Assembly (NCBI GenBank): GCA_900660155.1
Contig: CABFPE010000043.1
Coordinates: 991,920 to 1,055,919, forward strand
Length of the DNA stretch: 64,000 nt
Origin: Hofstenia miamia
Lineage: Eukaryota > Xenacoelomorpha > Acoela > Hofsteniidae
Direction: 5' to 3'
Shown piece after piece: positions 45,200-56,576 of the stretch. The notes under the pieces were generated by a model. That model was not told the DNA's origin. It made no database searches and saw only the letters and a list, made by a program, of their open reading frames with translations. A program made the translations under genes and the position numbers. Within the stretch, counting starts at the first letter, position 1; every line of letters begins with the position of its first letter.

Positions 45200-46068
45200 A
45201 TTCTTTCACAACTGGCAGATCGCAAAAACTTATATACAAAAACTACATTTGCAAGCCAATAGCAATTTCACTTGGATCATCACAAGGCACAGCTGGTGGC
45301 CCAAATATTTATTCTATTGCAACTGATTCCTTGCGATCATATGAATCAAATAGTTTCATTATAAAATACTCTGATAATTCTGCAGCTACAGTACCTTGTT
45401 TTAAGAATCCTGAAGACTATCAAAAATTGTCGTTAAACAAAATTGATGGTGAAATTACAATATGAACAACAAAATATAATTTAAAGATTAATGAAACTAA
45501 GACCAAAATGATACGATTTTCACTAAGCCATTCTAATATATGTCAATGTAATATCGCCAACTTAAGTTATTCAAATGTTGATCATTATACTATTTTAGGA
45601 ATCATGTTTCAATAAAAGCTAAGATTCAAACGATATTGTGATAATTTACTTTCTCGGCTAAATCGTCGTAAATACATCCTTAGAGATTCAAAGTCTAATG
45701 GCTACACTATTGATGAAATAAACAAAGTTTTTGATTCTATTATTTTAAATCGTATCAGATATGGTATTTCAGTGTATGGGGCTGATATTGGAACTATGCA
45801 AAGAATAAATAAACTTACACTATGCTATATAAACGGTTTTTGTAAAAACCTAATAGATGTGTTTGAAGTTAGAGAAAAAGAATATCTTAAACTCGCCAAC
45901 AAGATATTAAACAATAATAAACATCCTTTGAACGCCTATTTCAATCAACATACAAATACTAGTAACTGCCATCTTAGAAAAAATGCCAGATTCAGGATTC
46001 CATTAGTGCGCACTGAAACGTTTAAGAATATATTTGCTCATGGTGCAATGAAGATTCTAAACTCATAA
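45200..46068 (+). mobile_element. LINE family A fragment, RT palm to C-terminus (copy 3)
   Basis: 'LGSSQGTAGGPNIYSIATDS', 'IIKYSDNSAA' (catalytic box, second Asp changed to Asn), 'LKINETKTKMIRFSL', 'YTILGIMFQ', then a 98-codon open stretch (45772-46068) with 'YGADIGTMQRINKL' corresponding to the post-RT region. At least two stops interrupt the frame. It is the best-preserved copy of this family in the window and is 5'-truncated. Confidence 0.75.
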
Positions 46069-46149
46069 ATGTGTATTTATTATATTTTACTCTTTTCTGT
46101 TAAAAATTTTCCTCAGTCTGTACTTTTTTATTTCTTCTCCTCTTACCTC

Positions 46150-46760
46150 GGAAAAAATAGCACTGGGAAAAACTGGAAAGTCACCTTCAATAGCTTCATC
46201 ACAATCCATAGGCAGGGCATTAGGGTGTTTTGATTCTAGGGCCCGAACAATTTCATCAGTAACTGGTATAGCGCCCTTTGAGTATCGTTTTCAAAAAGTG
46301 ATGTTGCACTTTTGAACTTGCCCTTGGATACAAAATTCGGAAATTTTTGTCTGTGCAAGAGTTGTTGGATGTCGATGACCTTAGTCTCTCTTTTATAGCT
46401 TTGAATTCGACAATTAGGTCCCAAATGTTGCCTTTAAAACATTCATTCATTCTTTTGCGAAAGTGGTCTAAATTCTAGTTTTATTTCTGTATGATACCTT
46501 TTGTAGAACAAGAGGGGGAAGTAAGAAAAATGCATCCAGAGCTATTGATGCGCCTTCACAATTGTCAACAAAGAGGCGAAGCCAACGGTCAGGTTCCCTA
46601 ACAAATTCCTTACCAGCATTTCCAGTGGGTAATTTGAAGAGATTTGGTCGAAATGCTGTTAAAATTTTGTATGCCTCGATTACGTCTGATCCTTTAATGT
46701 ATTTACCACTAACTGTTGGAAGATTTGGAGATGAGCAACAGGGCATTTCATTCAGGTTAA
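46150..46760 (-). mobile_element. Retroelement-like coding fragment, type uncertain
   Basis: A minus-strand open stretch holds 'GSDVIEAYKILTAFRPNLF', 'LFVDNCEGASIALDAFF' and 'LLPPLVLQK', followed in other frames by 'ECFKGNIWDLIVEFKAIK'. The order and the L-P-P-L-(V/L)-L-Q-K motif recall the segment ahead of the RT domain in certain invertebrate retroelement polyproteins. I cannot place it in a clade by eye, and no RT follows on this strand. It lies between a LINE fragment and an LTR-element fossil. It is broken. Confidence 0.4.
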
Positions 46761-46959
46761 GTTTATTAAGTGTCTGTGTTATATCAGAGGATTGAGTATC
46801 CTATTGATTAATATTCCATATACTATCTTAACGGCTTATCTTCTTTATAAAATTTTCATTTTCATCTAAACCAACTAGTTCTTTTTTGTTTTCATAATTA
46901 TTCTATCTCAGCTTATCTTTTGCGATGTAAAAATTTTCAAACCACATAAAATTAATCTT

Positions 46960-48420
46960 TTTTAGCATTAGTACATTTCGAGAATGCAATGTATTCATTG
47001 AAAGCGTATTGTTTTGTTGGTCTTCTCTGCCTCTGTGAGCGACGCAAAATCCTTTCATCTTGATTTTCAATGTTTATATTTTCTTCTTCATCCAAATTGG
47101 TATTCTCCATATCAATATCAGAATCATAGTCGGCCAAAATATGATCAACTATAGCAATACCATAATTTTTATGTATTACATTATTGTTACTTTAATCAGT
47201 AGCATTTTTAAATACTTCCTCGGTTATAATTGGTGCCCAACCCCTAAAGATATTTCTATGACATGGTATATATTGTGAACCAAACCATATTTTAGTAAAT
47301 ACTCCTTGCCAATTACAGCAACAGGTCTTCTCCAAATTTTGTTGTTATGCGAAAAACCCAGAGGTTTTGAATTTTGTAAAAATCTATTTGAGTTTTGGGC
47401 CTTTCTACATGAACTTGCCTCAACTTTTCCGAACAGTCTGATGAAAAAATTATATTCTAACTTATAGTAGGAGTGAAATATGCTCAGCTACAAATTTCAC
47501 TCAAGAGCTGGAAGCTCATCCGTCAAAATACCAGGTATTCTAGCATTTCTTCTAAATACTATTTGATACGGGAAGTAACCATTTCGATTAGGTAAGCAAA
47601 TCTTGGCAAATACTGCTAATTTAAGGACTTTGTTGTAGAGCAGAAGGTTCATTCGCACCAACCGTTATAAGGCTTTTCTTAAACACAACGTTGTGCGGCG
47701 CAATCAGGTTATTACTATAAGGAACATAAAGTGGAGAGTTCCTATATTTTTTTCCCTCATATCTGTGAATGAATCACCCGAAAATTCATCACCATTATCC
47801 ACAATAACTTTATTGTACGTACCACACACAGTGACCCGCTCAGTTAACTATGAATTCTGAACAAAATTTGACATTTTATCCCTAAGTTGAGCACAAACGC
47901 TAAATCTCGATCTATGATATGCAACACCCTACAGGTATTAAATTTTGATGAATTGAGAGTTGTGACAAGAATATATCCATTGATGTGATATCATTAAATT
48001 CATTAGAATTAGAAAAACTGAAAACAGGCTTAACAAATCTAGGTCTCGTGCTTAGACAGCTTTGACATACTCAATTTATACACTTCATCTTAATCAAACT
48101 TAAAACAAGTTTTTAAAAACGAACAAAATTTTGAGTGGTGTCCATAGCAATTCCGGACTATTACGGTATACAAATGCTTCATTTGGTTTGCCCTAGTGGA
48201 GTGGTTATTTTTTGGGGCGACATATAATTCCGTGGAACACTCCTAAATATCAACGGGTCGCTATAATTGCTTTCATTGGGAGACTATGCAATGTGTTGAT
48301 GCCATCGGTTATTCCGGTTTTCTTCACGATTTTATTAATGAAAGTTGGGATGTTGATACTAATATTCCGGTTTTAAACTAGAGTCTGTTATTTGTAAATT
48401 CTTTGCAAGGAAAGCCATCT
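46960..48420 (-). mobile_element. LTR retrotransposon fossil, integrase region (copia-like)
   Basis: Old, heavily decayed element on the minus strand. Recognisable parts in order are a CxxC segment of the integrase zinc-binding domain, the integrase core start ('RFVKPVFSFSNSNEF'), a core segment around 'VIVDNGDEFSGDSF', a downstream integrase part, and a basic tail with 'RRSQRQRRPTKQYAF'. The family call is tentative. No LTR was identified and there are many breaks throughout. Confidence 0.6.
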
Positions 48421-51400
48421 CCGTTGCAGAAGCGATTGGCAATAGACATATCTTATATAAAAGAAAGCATGAACAATTGTGAATTGTCTCCTGCATAAAT
48501 ATGATGCATTTACAAAGTAGAATAGCTCTTCCTTAGATAGATTTTTGCTTTCATTAACAATAGGTCAAATGACTTTTAAGCATTTTTTGCTTGCCTCATT
48601 CTTCGTTCAGCGTACATATACTTCCAATAATGTTGATAATCGCATTGAATTTGCTATTTGTCGAAATTTTGTTTTCAATCCATTAATTTTCGCAATTGAA
48701 ACATCAGATTGATATTTACTCTCAAGGAGTAAGCGCTGTTCTAATGTTAATCCGTAAAAAGGGGAATGTCATAATTATGACAAGGTAAACATCGCATCGG
48801 GACCTCAACAAGGATAGGAACTTAGGTTAAAGGATTAGTACAAAAAACAGGTCCCGCAAGGCGATAGCTGCAACATATATTCGAATAAGTAGGAATTCTA
48901 TTTCAGAATAAATGTTTTGGAAATAAATATTGTGCTTTTAAAACATCCTAAACTTGAAAAAATACAATTATTTACAGGAACGCATTCTTCTTAAAATATC
49001 AAAATTAAATAGTCGTCCCGCAAATGCACAAAATGAAAAAAGAACAAAAATAAGTATTAAAATTTTCAAAATGTAATAAATTGAGAGTAATCATTGAATT
49101 AAATATTCGAAAAAGTTTACAAAACTAGAGATCAAGGTTTATTATATTCTATTAATTTTTTCTTAAAATTAAAACGTAGTTAAAATATTGTAAGCGAAGT
49201 AAGGCGAATTCCTTAAATGTATACATACATACAAAAATGGACTTGGCCATGGCGAGTCTACAATTCGAGTTAAATCAATGCAACAAAAAACAATTAATAA
49301 AAAAATTGGTAGAAAAGAGTATGCAAACAAATGTGTATGATATGTTTGTTTGAACAAACAGTAAATTTTAAATTTATTTACGTGACAAAAAGCACAATTT
49401 TTTCAAATAGGACCTTGAAAAATCCCTTCCCATCACTTTATATATATATATATATATATATAATGTTTCGATGCTTAATGGTTATGAACGAATTTGTTCC
49501 AACTGCACTATATTTTCCAGAGGTTTTCTTGAGCCAACGATGCGTAATTACAGATTAATAGATTTCACCAACTTATGATGTATTTCATTAGCACAAGTTA
49601 CAAAAACACTAAATTTCAATTCACAGGAATGCTCCAAGAAATGCTTAATTAAGCATTAAATTACAACCAAGTAAAGCGCTTAATCAATATTCATCGGTTA
49701 ATTAGGAAAATATCTAGCAATATTCACTTAATTCAAATTTAGCAAATTGAGCATCCCCTGCAATTCCAAAATTAATCCTTGATTCCACGAACATTCTGGT
49801 CTTTAAATAACTAAAGTAGAAATATTTAAATTAATCTACAAAACGCCATGTTGTAAAATACAAAAAATTTTGGAAAATGTTTTAAGTACGCAAATAATGA
49901 GAAATCGGTCTAACACATGTGTGCACATTCTTCGAATATGTTTTTATTGGAAGATTTTCGCGTTTGATACAGAAAATAATTTAAAAAATACCAATAAGTG
50001 TTGCAATAAACGGCAGTCACACTTCATTGCAAATTGTCTACGTAGCCTTTAGTTTTCAAAAATTTCTTAACAGAAATCTATTATGCTCTGTGCAAACGCA
50101 AAAGGATGTTCGAAATTGTAGAACTTCAATCCGCTTTCACAAGTCGTTAATCAACCGTCCCAAGAGAGGATCGACTAACATACATCAAAGCAGCTGATAG
50201 TACTGACAGCAACATTTGATAATAAGATATGCCAATCCAAGTAAACAAATGAATCTCCTTATGAAAATAATTGTTTCATTCTAAATGCACAGTCTGGGTG
50301 CAGAGATGCGAATATTTCCTAATATATCATTGCAGTAACAGCAATTTTGTAACTACAAAACAATAGATTACTACTTGTAAGTTAGTTGACTAGTGGCCAT
50401 AATGGATTAAACTTAATGGAGTATGAAGTGGGGTATTTCTTGTCTTGAGAATTTAAAAAATATTTCAGAAATTCAATTCATTAATACCTTACAAAAACTT
50501 TGAAAATCTAAAGCTTAAAAATACAAAGTCGTGAAAATTTATCGTTATTACCACATATTCATTATGAAAAACAATAAAGTAATCCTGGAGATATTTATCA
50601 ATTAAAATATAAAAAACTACCAAGCCACTTCAAATATTGTAAGATGTTGTGTAAAATCTACAAAGTGGATGTAATTGCAAATATATCACCACAAATTAGC
50701 GATGATTCTTATATCCCCTTTCTGCATTGACTGAAAAATTATCTAAAAAGAGTTTAAGAGTCTAGAAAAAACTGCTACATGTCAACTGTAAAACTGTAAC
50801 GGCAGGCAATGTAAAACTACCTTTGCGTCTTGCAACAACAAATAGCATAAATTTAGAAATGTTAATTAACTACTGTTTTTACCGCCACTAATTAATTGAT
50901 GCACATGTCGGCACGTTTACAAAAACTAGATATACATGTCAACAGTGCAATTAAAACAATTTGAAATCCATGTAAATAAAACAACATAACACTTTTATGG
51001 CGAAAATGGTACTAACGATCGTCTGAGATCTTTCCTTTTTATGTTGGTAAGTTGTCTGAAATTTTAATTAAATGAAATGCTCCTGTTCATTTTGTGGATA
51101 ATTAATAAAACGACACTTGCTTTCGGTAAGTTTCCGTATATATACCAAACTAAACTACTACTACTACTAATACCATTAATAAGTATACAGAGGTGGTAAA
51201 TTCCTATGAAAAGAAAAATATTGACTTTTTGAACACATGAATCAAGATAAAAAAATTAACTTGATATTTTTTGGCTGTATCAACTAACGCAACGGACAAA
51301 TTTGGCAATACTTCAGAGCGAAATTCATTTATGTGAAAATATAAGTAATTGTAATTGCAACCTCCCACTTATAGAAATAAAAATAATTACAGTTGTTGCT

Positions 51401-51798
51401 TCTGACCAAAACTGTTGGAGAATACTACATGTAAATAATTTTGTTTGCATAGAAAATACTCCTTCTTCCACCTTCGGATGTAAATATTACATTCTATTAA
51501 GAAATGATTTTAACAAAGTTTATTCCCACTAATTGAATCAATAATTAGCCAAAATAACTATTTGCAATTTACAACGTGATATACCAGTAATTGCATATGC
51601 TAATGTCAGGTAAACATGAATTTAAAATATTCAGAGGTTACAAATTGTTTCAAGCACACGTTGCAATTTTTAAGACAAATAGGTTCAATTAAGGCCAAAT
51701 TTAGAAATTTTTGAATTTTACACTAAAAAACGCAATGTAGAAACAATATAATAACACAATGTAGAAACAATATGATAACACCGTGTAGAAAGTAAATA
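48421..51798. other. No gene recognised
   Basis: AT-rich. The first few hundred bases may be further decayed sequence of the LTR element. A (TA)n tract lies at 49440-49463. ORFs at 49870 and 51302 have no recognised family or splice context. Confidence 0.45.
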
Positions 51799-52822
51799 GT
51801 TGATTCTGAAAAAGTCACTAATAATTTTTATGCACGCCATTATTGCCCAAACATGCAGCAATGCGATTTGACATTGACCCGACCAGTTTTCTACAATAAT
51901 CATCAGTAATCTCTGTGCACCATACCACTTTAATTTGCTCCTTCAGATCGTCGAGCGATCTGCATTCGCACTTCCTCAGACAGTTTTTGATGTGATGCCA
52001 GCAATTTTCTATGATGTTAAGGGAATTTCCCGGCCAGTTCTCAAGCAGTTGAAAGTCTTGTGATGCAATCCACTGTTTCACAACTTTGGCGCTGTGGCAA
52101 GGAGCACCATCTTGTTGTAGTACAGATGTTCCGTGAAGCTGAACAAACATGGGAACTTTCTCCTGAATTATTTTGAGGTGGGCCTTGGCTGTGACTGTCT
52201 CGTTGTGACGAACAAAATGCAGAGCAGCACATCCATTCGCAGTTATAGCACCCCAAATCATCACAGAAGGTGCTGAGCGGACAGTTTGTTGCGTGTAACG
52301 TGTATTGAATCTTTGGTTTCTTGGTCGTCACTAAACATTAATTGATGCCGCATCTCAGGGTTGTAGTGTTGGTATTGCCTGCAGAAGCGCAACCGGTCTC
52401 GAATGTTCTTTGAAGAAAACCGGGGTTTGGCTGCCGGTTTGCACGATGAAAGGTCAAATGTAGTATTCAATCGACGGTAATGGTGCGTGTTGATACATTC
52501 TGCACTACCGCACCTAGATTTGCTTTAGAAGATGAAGAGAATGGTTGATTAACGACGTAACGGTGAATGAGACTGTCAGTCTGAGGGGTTGTCACTTTTG
52601 GTCGTCCAGACCGCTTGCAAGAGGAAAAATTTTGCAGTTGCTGATAACGAGTAACACTTCTGGATACCGAAGATACTGACACGTTCATTCTAACAACTAT
52701 AGCGCGATAATTGTACACCTCCTCGTACAAGATATGAATTTGAGCACGCTTTGTTGGTGAGATTTCACTACCACGGACCATATTTCAAATAATAATGATA
52801 GTGCTTTTTCAGTGAAAATGTA
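51799..52822 (-). mobile_element. Tc1-like transposon, transposase nearly full length
   Basis: The minus-strand transposase runs from 52781 to 51818 in three frames. The first gives the helix-turn-helix N-terminus ('SPTKRAQIHILYEE', 'SGRPKVTTPQTDSLIHR'). The second gives 'RLRFCRQYQHYNPEMRHQL' and 'MFSDD' (first Asp). The third gives 'MIWGAITANG', 'VLQQDGAPCHSAK' (second Asp) and 'NIIENCWHHIKN' (Glu). Frame changes lie near 52468 and 52263, and two residues are missing in the P-D-L-N-P-I-E-N block. About 321 codons match the usual Tc1 length. Candidate ends are TAGTTGATTCTGAAAAAGTC on the left and, inverted, TACATTTTCACTGAAAAAGC on the right. Inactive, but the youngest-looking Tc1 here. Confidence 0.8.
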
Positions 52823-52953
52823 TTGTGTGTAAATCTAAAGTTGTATTAATTTGATTGGCTAAATTAATCTGTTGTAAATTCTAAGAAAAAATTACGAATT
52901 CCAGGAATTTTACAAAGTTTCCAAGAAATAGCATAAAACACGCTTTAGACAGG

Positions 52954-53209
52954 TTACTGTTCCCAAACTTTTGGCCAATCTTGAAAAACTTTGACAAACG
53001 TATTTGTTAGCAGAAAGTGTCTATGTGGATCGGAATACGCGGGAATGGCTATCTTATCGGCTCTTTGTTTTACGAGAATAAATTGAATGGTGTTGCCTAA
53101 CTGAGCATGATCAGCGAAAGGATCATCCCGGAACTCCACCCAATTTATGGTAATCAATTCAATTAAGTTTGGTAGATTCATGAAGTCGCACCAGCTCATA
53201 GACAGCTTG
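52954..53209 (-). CDS. Possible host exon, family not recognised
   Basis: A strong acceptor (TTTTGTTTTTACAG|) opens an 84-codon stretch ('LIELITINWVEFRDDPF', 'QRADKIAIPAYSDPHRHFL') that ends at a stop at 52954. The composition looks like real protein. In this frame the exon would enter after two bases of a codon, which does not fit the phase-0 end of the PITP exon at 54674. Spliced in phase 0, the PITP frame would add 16 residues ('QAVYELVRLHESTKLN') and stop, a reasonable PITP C-terminus. So this may be the PITP last exon with the long ORF incidental, or an exon of something else. The last codons (QDWPKVWEQ) run into a sequence resembling a Tc1 terminal repeat (TTGGCCAAAAGTTTGGGAAC). Confidence 0.35.
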
Positions 53210-53221
53210 CTGTAAAAACAA

Positions 53222-53500
53222 AAAAAGAGAAATGTTTGTCAACCGCACTGTCGCGTTAAATCATGCAATTAAATGGCCCCCAAGATTCACTGATTTAACA
53301 CCGTGCGATAATTTCTTATGAGGATATCTAAAGAATAAAGTTTATTCTACTCCAAGGCAAAGCATCAAGCAGTTAAGAGGAAAATCACCAGTTAATCAAA
53401 AAAGTAGTTCAATCAATGCGATCAAAGGCGTGTTTGGAAAGAAATGGAAGACATGTGGAAGGAAACGGTGCTTAGAAAATTAAAAAATGCATTTGTATTA
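53222..53500 (+). mobile_element. Mariner-type transposase C-terminal fragment
   Basis: 'WPPRFTDLTPCDNFL' followed by 'GYLKNKVYSTPRQSIKQLR' matches the third catalytic block (P-D-L-x-P-x-D-F-F-L-W-G) and following helix of mariner/IS630-type transposases. It lies within the candidate intron between the PITP exons and the exon at 53209. The rest of the element is missing. Confidence 0.6.
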
Positions 53501-54673
53501 CCTATATGAAGAGGTGTTTAAAATGGATTTAAATATATTTGTTGATATTAAACTTCGAAGTTTCATTATTTTACTTCCTTGCGCAAACATAATTTTGATA
53601 GCCTTCACTAAACCCATTAGTGCATCAATATCAAAATGGGAATTTAATGAAGTTTCCACAATCGACAGATAAAATAGTTGCTAAATAAAACATTTTTTGC
53701 AGGACCAAAAAATCTCCAGTAGTTTTTGAAGTATACAAATTCAAAGTACGGTAAACTTTTTATTGCGACACTATATATATATATATATAATGCAAATATT
53801 TCTAGAATTCGAGATTTCTTTTACTGAGCAACCATGTATTAAACATCAGGTCGTTAGTAAATACTGGGAAACCCAAAATAGTATGTTATTCAGATATTTG
53901 TTAAACAATTTTGCGAGTGAAAGAGGAGTGGAAGCATTTTCTTTCTCCAAAACAAGTGAAGCGTAATTTTGGATTATTAGGGTTTGGAGAAACGATTATC
54001 AAAATCCGTTCGTTTCCCATTTTGATATGAGAACTGTCCCTATTGGTTGATACTTGCAAATTTAAGAGATAACATTAACAAATAGTGACAATTCAAGTAT
54101 AAAAACTGGACCACTGATGTCATTTTTGAACGAAATTGGAATATATTATTATTATAGAAATCCACTGCATTTTTAATTAAAGTCGACAGGGACGACAAGC
54201 GCACGTGTTCTGTGCATCAATTCTATTATAAAGCAAACATCAAGAAATATGACAGTAACCACTTTTGCATAAAAAATACAATCTGTTGACATTTTCAAGG
54301 TCAAAACGATTAGTGAGTTTAATGGGAATTTCAAAGAATAAACTGCAGATACTTAACATCATATTGTTACTTTACTGAGAATTTGACTGGTTTTAGTTAT
54401 AAGGGAAAAATCAACATGCATTTTAAATACGTTCTTTATATTAAGCGAAACAGATCTCGCATATATCTTTCACCAACAATGGGGTTATCATATCGCGCAA
54501 AGCTAAAACTGCAAGGATTAAAGGCCAAAGTAATTAAAATATGTGTATATATTCAGGTAAATTGTGCACCAAAACCACTTATATAATCAAATGGTATAGA
54601 AATTTGAAAACTAAAAAGATCCCTAAATTTATCAAAATAAAAATTGTAAAAAATTATTTTTTTAGAAATATAC
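53501..54673. other. Intronic or intergenic DNA, no gene recognised
   Basis: AT-rich with a (TA)n tract at 53772-53789. Small ORFs (53763-53966, 54383-54586) lack recognised motifs. Confidence 0.5.
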
Positions 54674-54796
54674 CTGCTCTAGTTCTAGTTTTATGCGCTC
54701 TTCCCGTTCTTCGATTTCATCAAGCGATACATCATACCACTGATCACACAATGAGAACATGAGACGATAAAATACTTCGAACATACGCGTAGTTGA
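54674..54796 (-). CDS. Phosphatidylinositol transfer protein-like exon, C-terminal helices
   Basis: A 41-codon exon in phase 0 at both ends, acceptor TTAATTTAG|TCA and donor GAGCAG|GTATAT. It encodes 'STTRMFEVFYRLMFSLCDQW' then 'YDVSLDEIEEREERIKLELE'. This corresponds to the C-terminal part of the PITP domain, where R-x-x-x-x-x-H-R-Q-x-F-C-W-x-D-(K/E)-W is followed by L-T-M-(D/E)-D-I-R-x-x-E-(E/D)-E-T. PITPs bind and move phosphatidylinositol and phosphatidylcholine between membranes. The usual H-R-Q is Y-R-L here and the second Trp of the C-W-x-D-x-W motif is kept. The exon follows the one at 55005-55175 after a 208-base intron. Confidence 0.72.
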
Positions 54797-55004
54797 CTAA
54801 ATTAAATACCTAATATTAATTATTTTGAAGTAGACAATATGAAAAAATAAAGTATGCAAAAAATAAGAAACGTTGAAAAGTTGATCTTTAATAAAACAAA
54901 GTTTAGCTTCAAAATAGTAATTGAATTTGGAATTTATATTTTTTATAAAAACATCTGGAAAACAAATCGCTTTAAAAAGCTATAAATGAAACCACAAAAT
55001 ATAC

Positions 55005-55175
55005 CTCAAATATTGTGTTTTTTAGAAGTCCCACACCGGGAATAGTACATCGCACTGTGTATAATTTGTAGACCCAAATGAGAGGTTGAATCGCTTCAAT
55101 GGAGCCTTTTTGAAAATGACCTCGCCCTGCTTTCTGTGAATAAATCTTTAATGGATCAGTCTTCTCATTGTAATC
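55005..55175 (-). CDS. Phosphatidylinositol transfer protein-like exon, G-R-G segment
   Basis: A 57-codon exon in phase 0 at both ends, acceptor TTGTATTACTTAG|GAT and donor TTTGAG|GTATAT. It encodes 'DYNEKTDPLKIYSQKAGRGH' and later 'LIWVYKLYTVRC' and 'IPGVGLLKNTIFE'. PITPs have D-Y-K-x-x-E-D-P-x-x-(F/Y)-x-S-x-K-(T/S)-G-R-G-P-L, then C-A-Y-K-L-V-T-V-K-F-K-W-W-G-L-Q, so order, spacing and key residues agree. The Trp-Trp pair that inserts into membranes is replaced by Ile-Pro. The N-terminal lipid-binding half of the domain must lie further right on the minus strand and was not found. Whether the gene is a single-domain PITP or RdgB/Nir-like cannot be told. Confidence 0.75.
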
Positions 55176-55437
55176 CTAAGTAATACAACAAATTAATAAA
55201 ACGTTTATATACAAAAAACTGTAAAAATTTTCTTAAAATAAACTTCTCTACATGCTCGAAAACGAATCATTGCACACATTTGAAATGAGCACACCACCTT
55301 GCACTTGTTAAACACTTGGAGAAGAGGATATTTAGCATTATCAGAAATCCTAGTCTTTCAAAACAATATGCAATTGCCGAGGTTATTGTTGAGCAACACA
55401 TCGTCAAAGGGGATTACGACAAACAATAACAGAAACA

Positions 55438-56409
55438 GATTTTCTTCGAGGTTTTATGGGAAATTACCAAAACAAAGTTATTTGCTAGAGTAATAGCCAT
55501 AAAGCTTAAAAACAGTGGCGGAAATAAGCTAGTGGGCGGCTAATTTTTGACGTCGTATCTGTACAATAAAGAATAGCCCGCCCGCAAAACGTTTGGCCTG
55601 CCGCTGCAGTTTTATACAGCCCGCAACTCGACAGTACAAATCTATATCCACATGCATAATCATTCAGGTTAGCCATAACAGTTAGAAGATTATTCCTGAA
55701 CCAATCATAATAAGAAATCAATTAGAGCAATTCAGAATATTTCATACTTAGCCTATCACATTGCTCGTTATAATTAATTATGCAACAAAACGTGTACCCT
55801 TTGTACTGAAAGCTTAAACAAAGTCAAAGAAGAAAAAGAAAATCTAGTTGAATTGATGATAAATGTAATAAAGGGTCGTATTTGTTTAGGCCCGCCCGGG
55901 CACGCGGGTGCGGCCAGCCCGCNAGATTTTCTTCGAGGTTTTATGGGAAATTACCAAAACAAAGTTATTTGCTAGAGTAATAGCCATAAAGCTTAAAAAC
56001 AGTGGCGGAAATAAGCTAGTGGGCGGCTAATTTTTGACGTCGTATCTGTACAATAAAGAATAGCCCGCCCGCAAAACGTTTGGCCTGCCGCTGCAGTTTT
56101 ATACAGCCCGCAACTCGACAGTACAAATCTATATCCACATGCATAATCATTCAGGTTAGCCATAACAGTTAGAAGATTATTCCTGAACCAATCATAATAA
56201 GAAATCAATTAGAGCAATTCAGAATATTTCATACTTAGCCTATCACATTGCTCGTTATAATTAATTATGCAACAAAACGTGTACCCTTTGTACTGAAAGC
56301 TTAAACAAAGTCAAAGAAGAAAAAGAAAATCTAGTTGAATTGATGATAAATGTAATAAAGGGTCGTATTTGTTTAGGCCCGCCCGGGCACGCGGGTGCGG
56401 CCAGCCCGC
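55438..56409 (+). other. Assembly overlap: about 485 bp repeated across a single N
   Basis: 55438-55922 and 55924-56409 are the same sequence as read, separated by one N at 55923. The two 71-codon minus-strand ORFs (55506-55721, 55993-56208) are the same noncoding stretch seen twice. The unit contains GC-rich motifs (GCCCGCCCG, GGCCTGCCGC, GGCACGCGGGTGCGG) and may be a hAT-like MITE beginning at CAGTGGCGG (55513) and ending CTATACTG (56421). Confidence 0.85.
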
Positions 56410-56576
56410 AAAACTATACTGAGGGCTTCACTTTTTGAAATAATAAATCACTTCTCTAAATATTAGACACACTTTCATTGAACAACTGGTCCCCTTCAGT
56501 AACTACTCCGCACATTACAAATGCAACTGAAAACTGCAGCACAATGAAACTTACACTCTCTTTAGAGTAAGAACAA

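Noticed and set aside
52950-52985. TTGGCCAAAAGTTTGGGAAC as the right terminal repeat of the Tc1 element at 51799
   Set aside because: No matching inverted copy was found on the left side, and another pair of ends closer to the transposase fits better. It may be a solo relic.
55290-55437. Plus-strand reading resembling a short segment of LTR-element polyproteins
   Set aside because: It is too short and isolated to call. No neighbouring part of such an element was found.
55506-56208. Two identical 71-residue ORFs suggesting a gene duplication
   Set aside because: The copies flank a single N and their whole surroundings are duplicated, so this is best seen as a contig overlap. The ORF lies in a GC-motif-rich MITE-like repeat.
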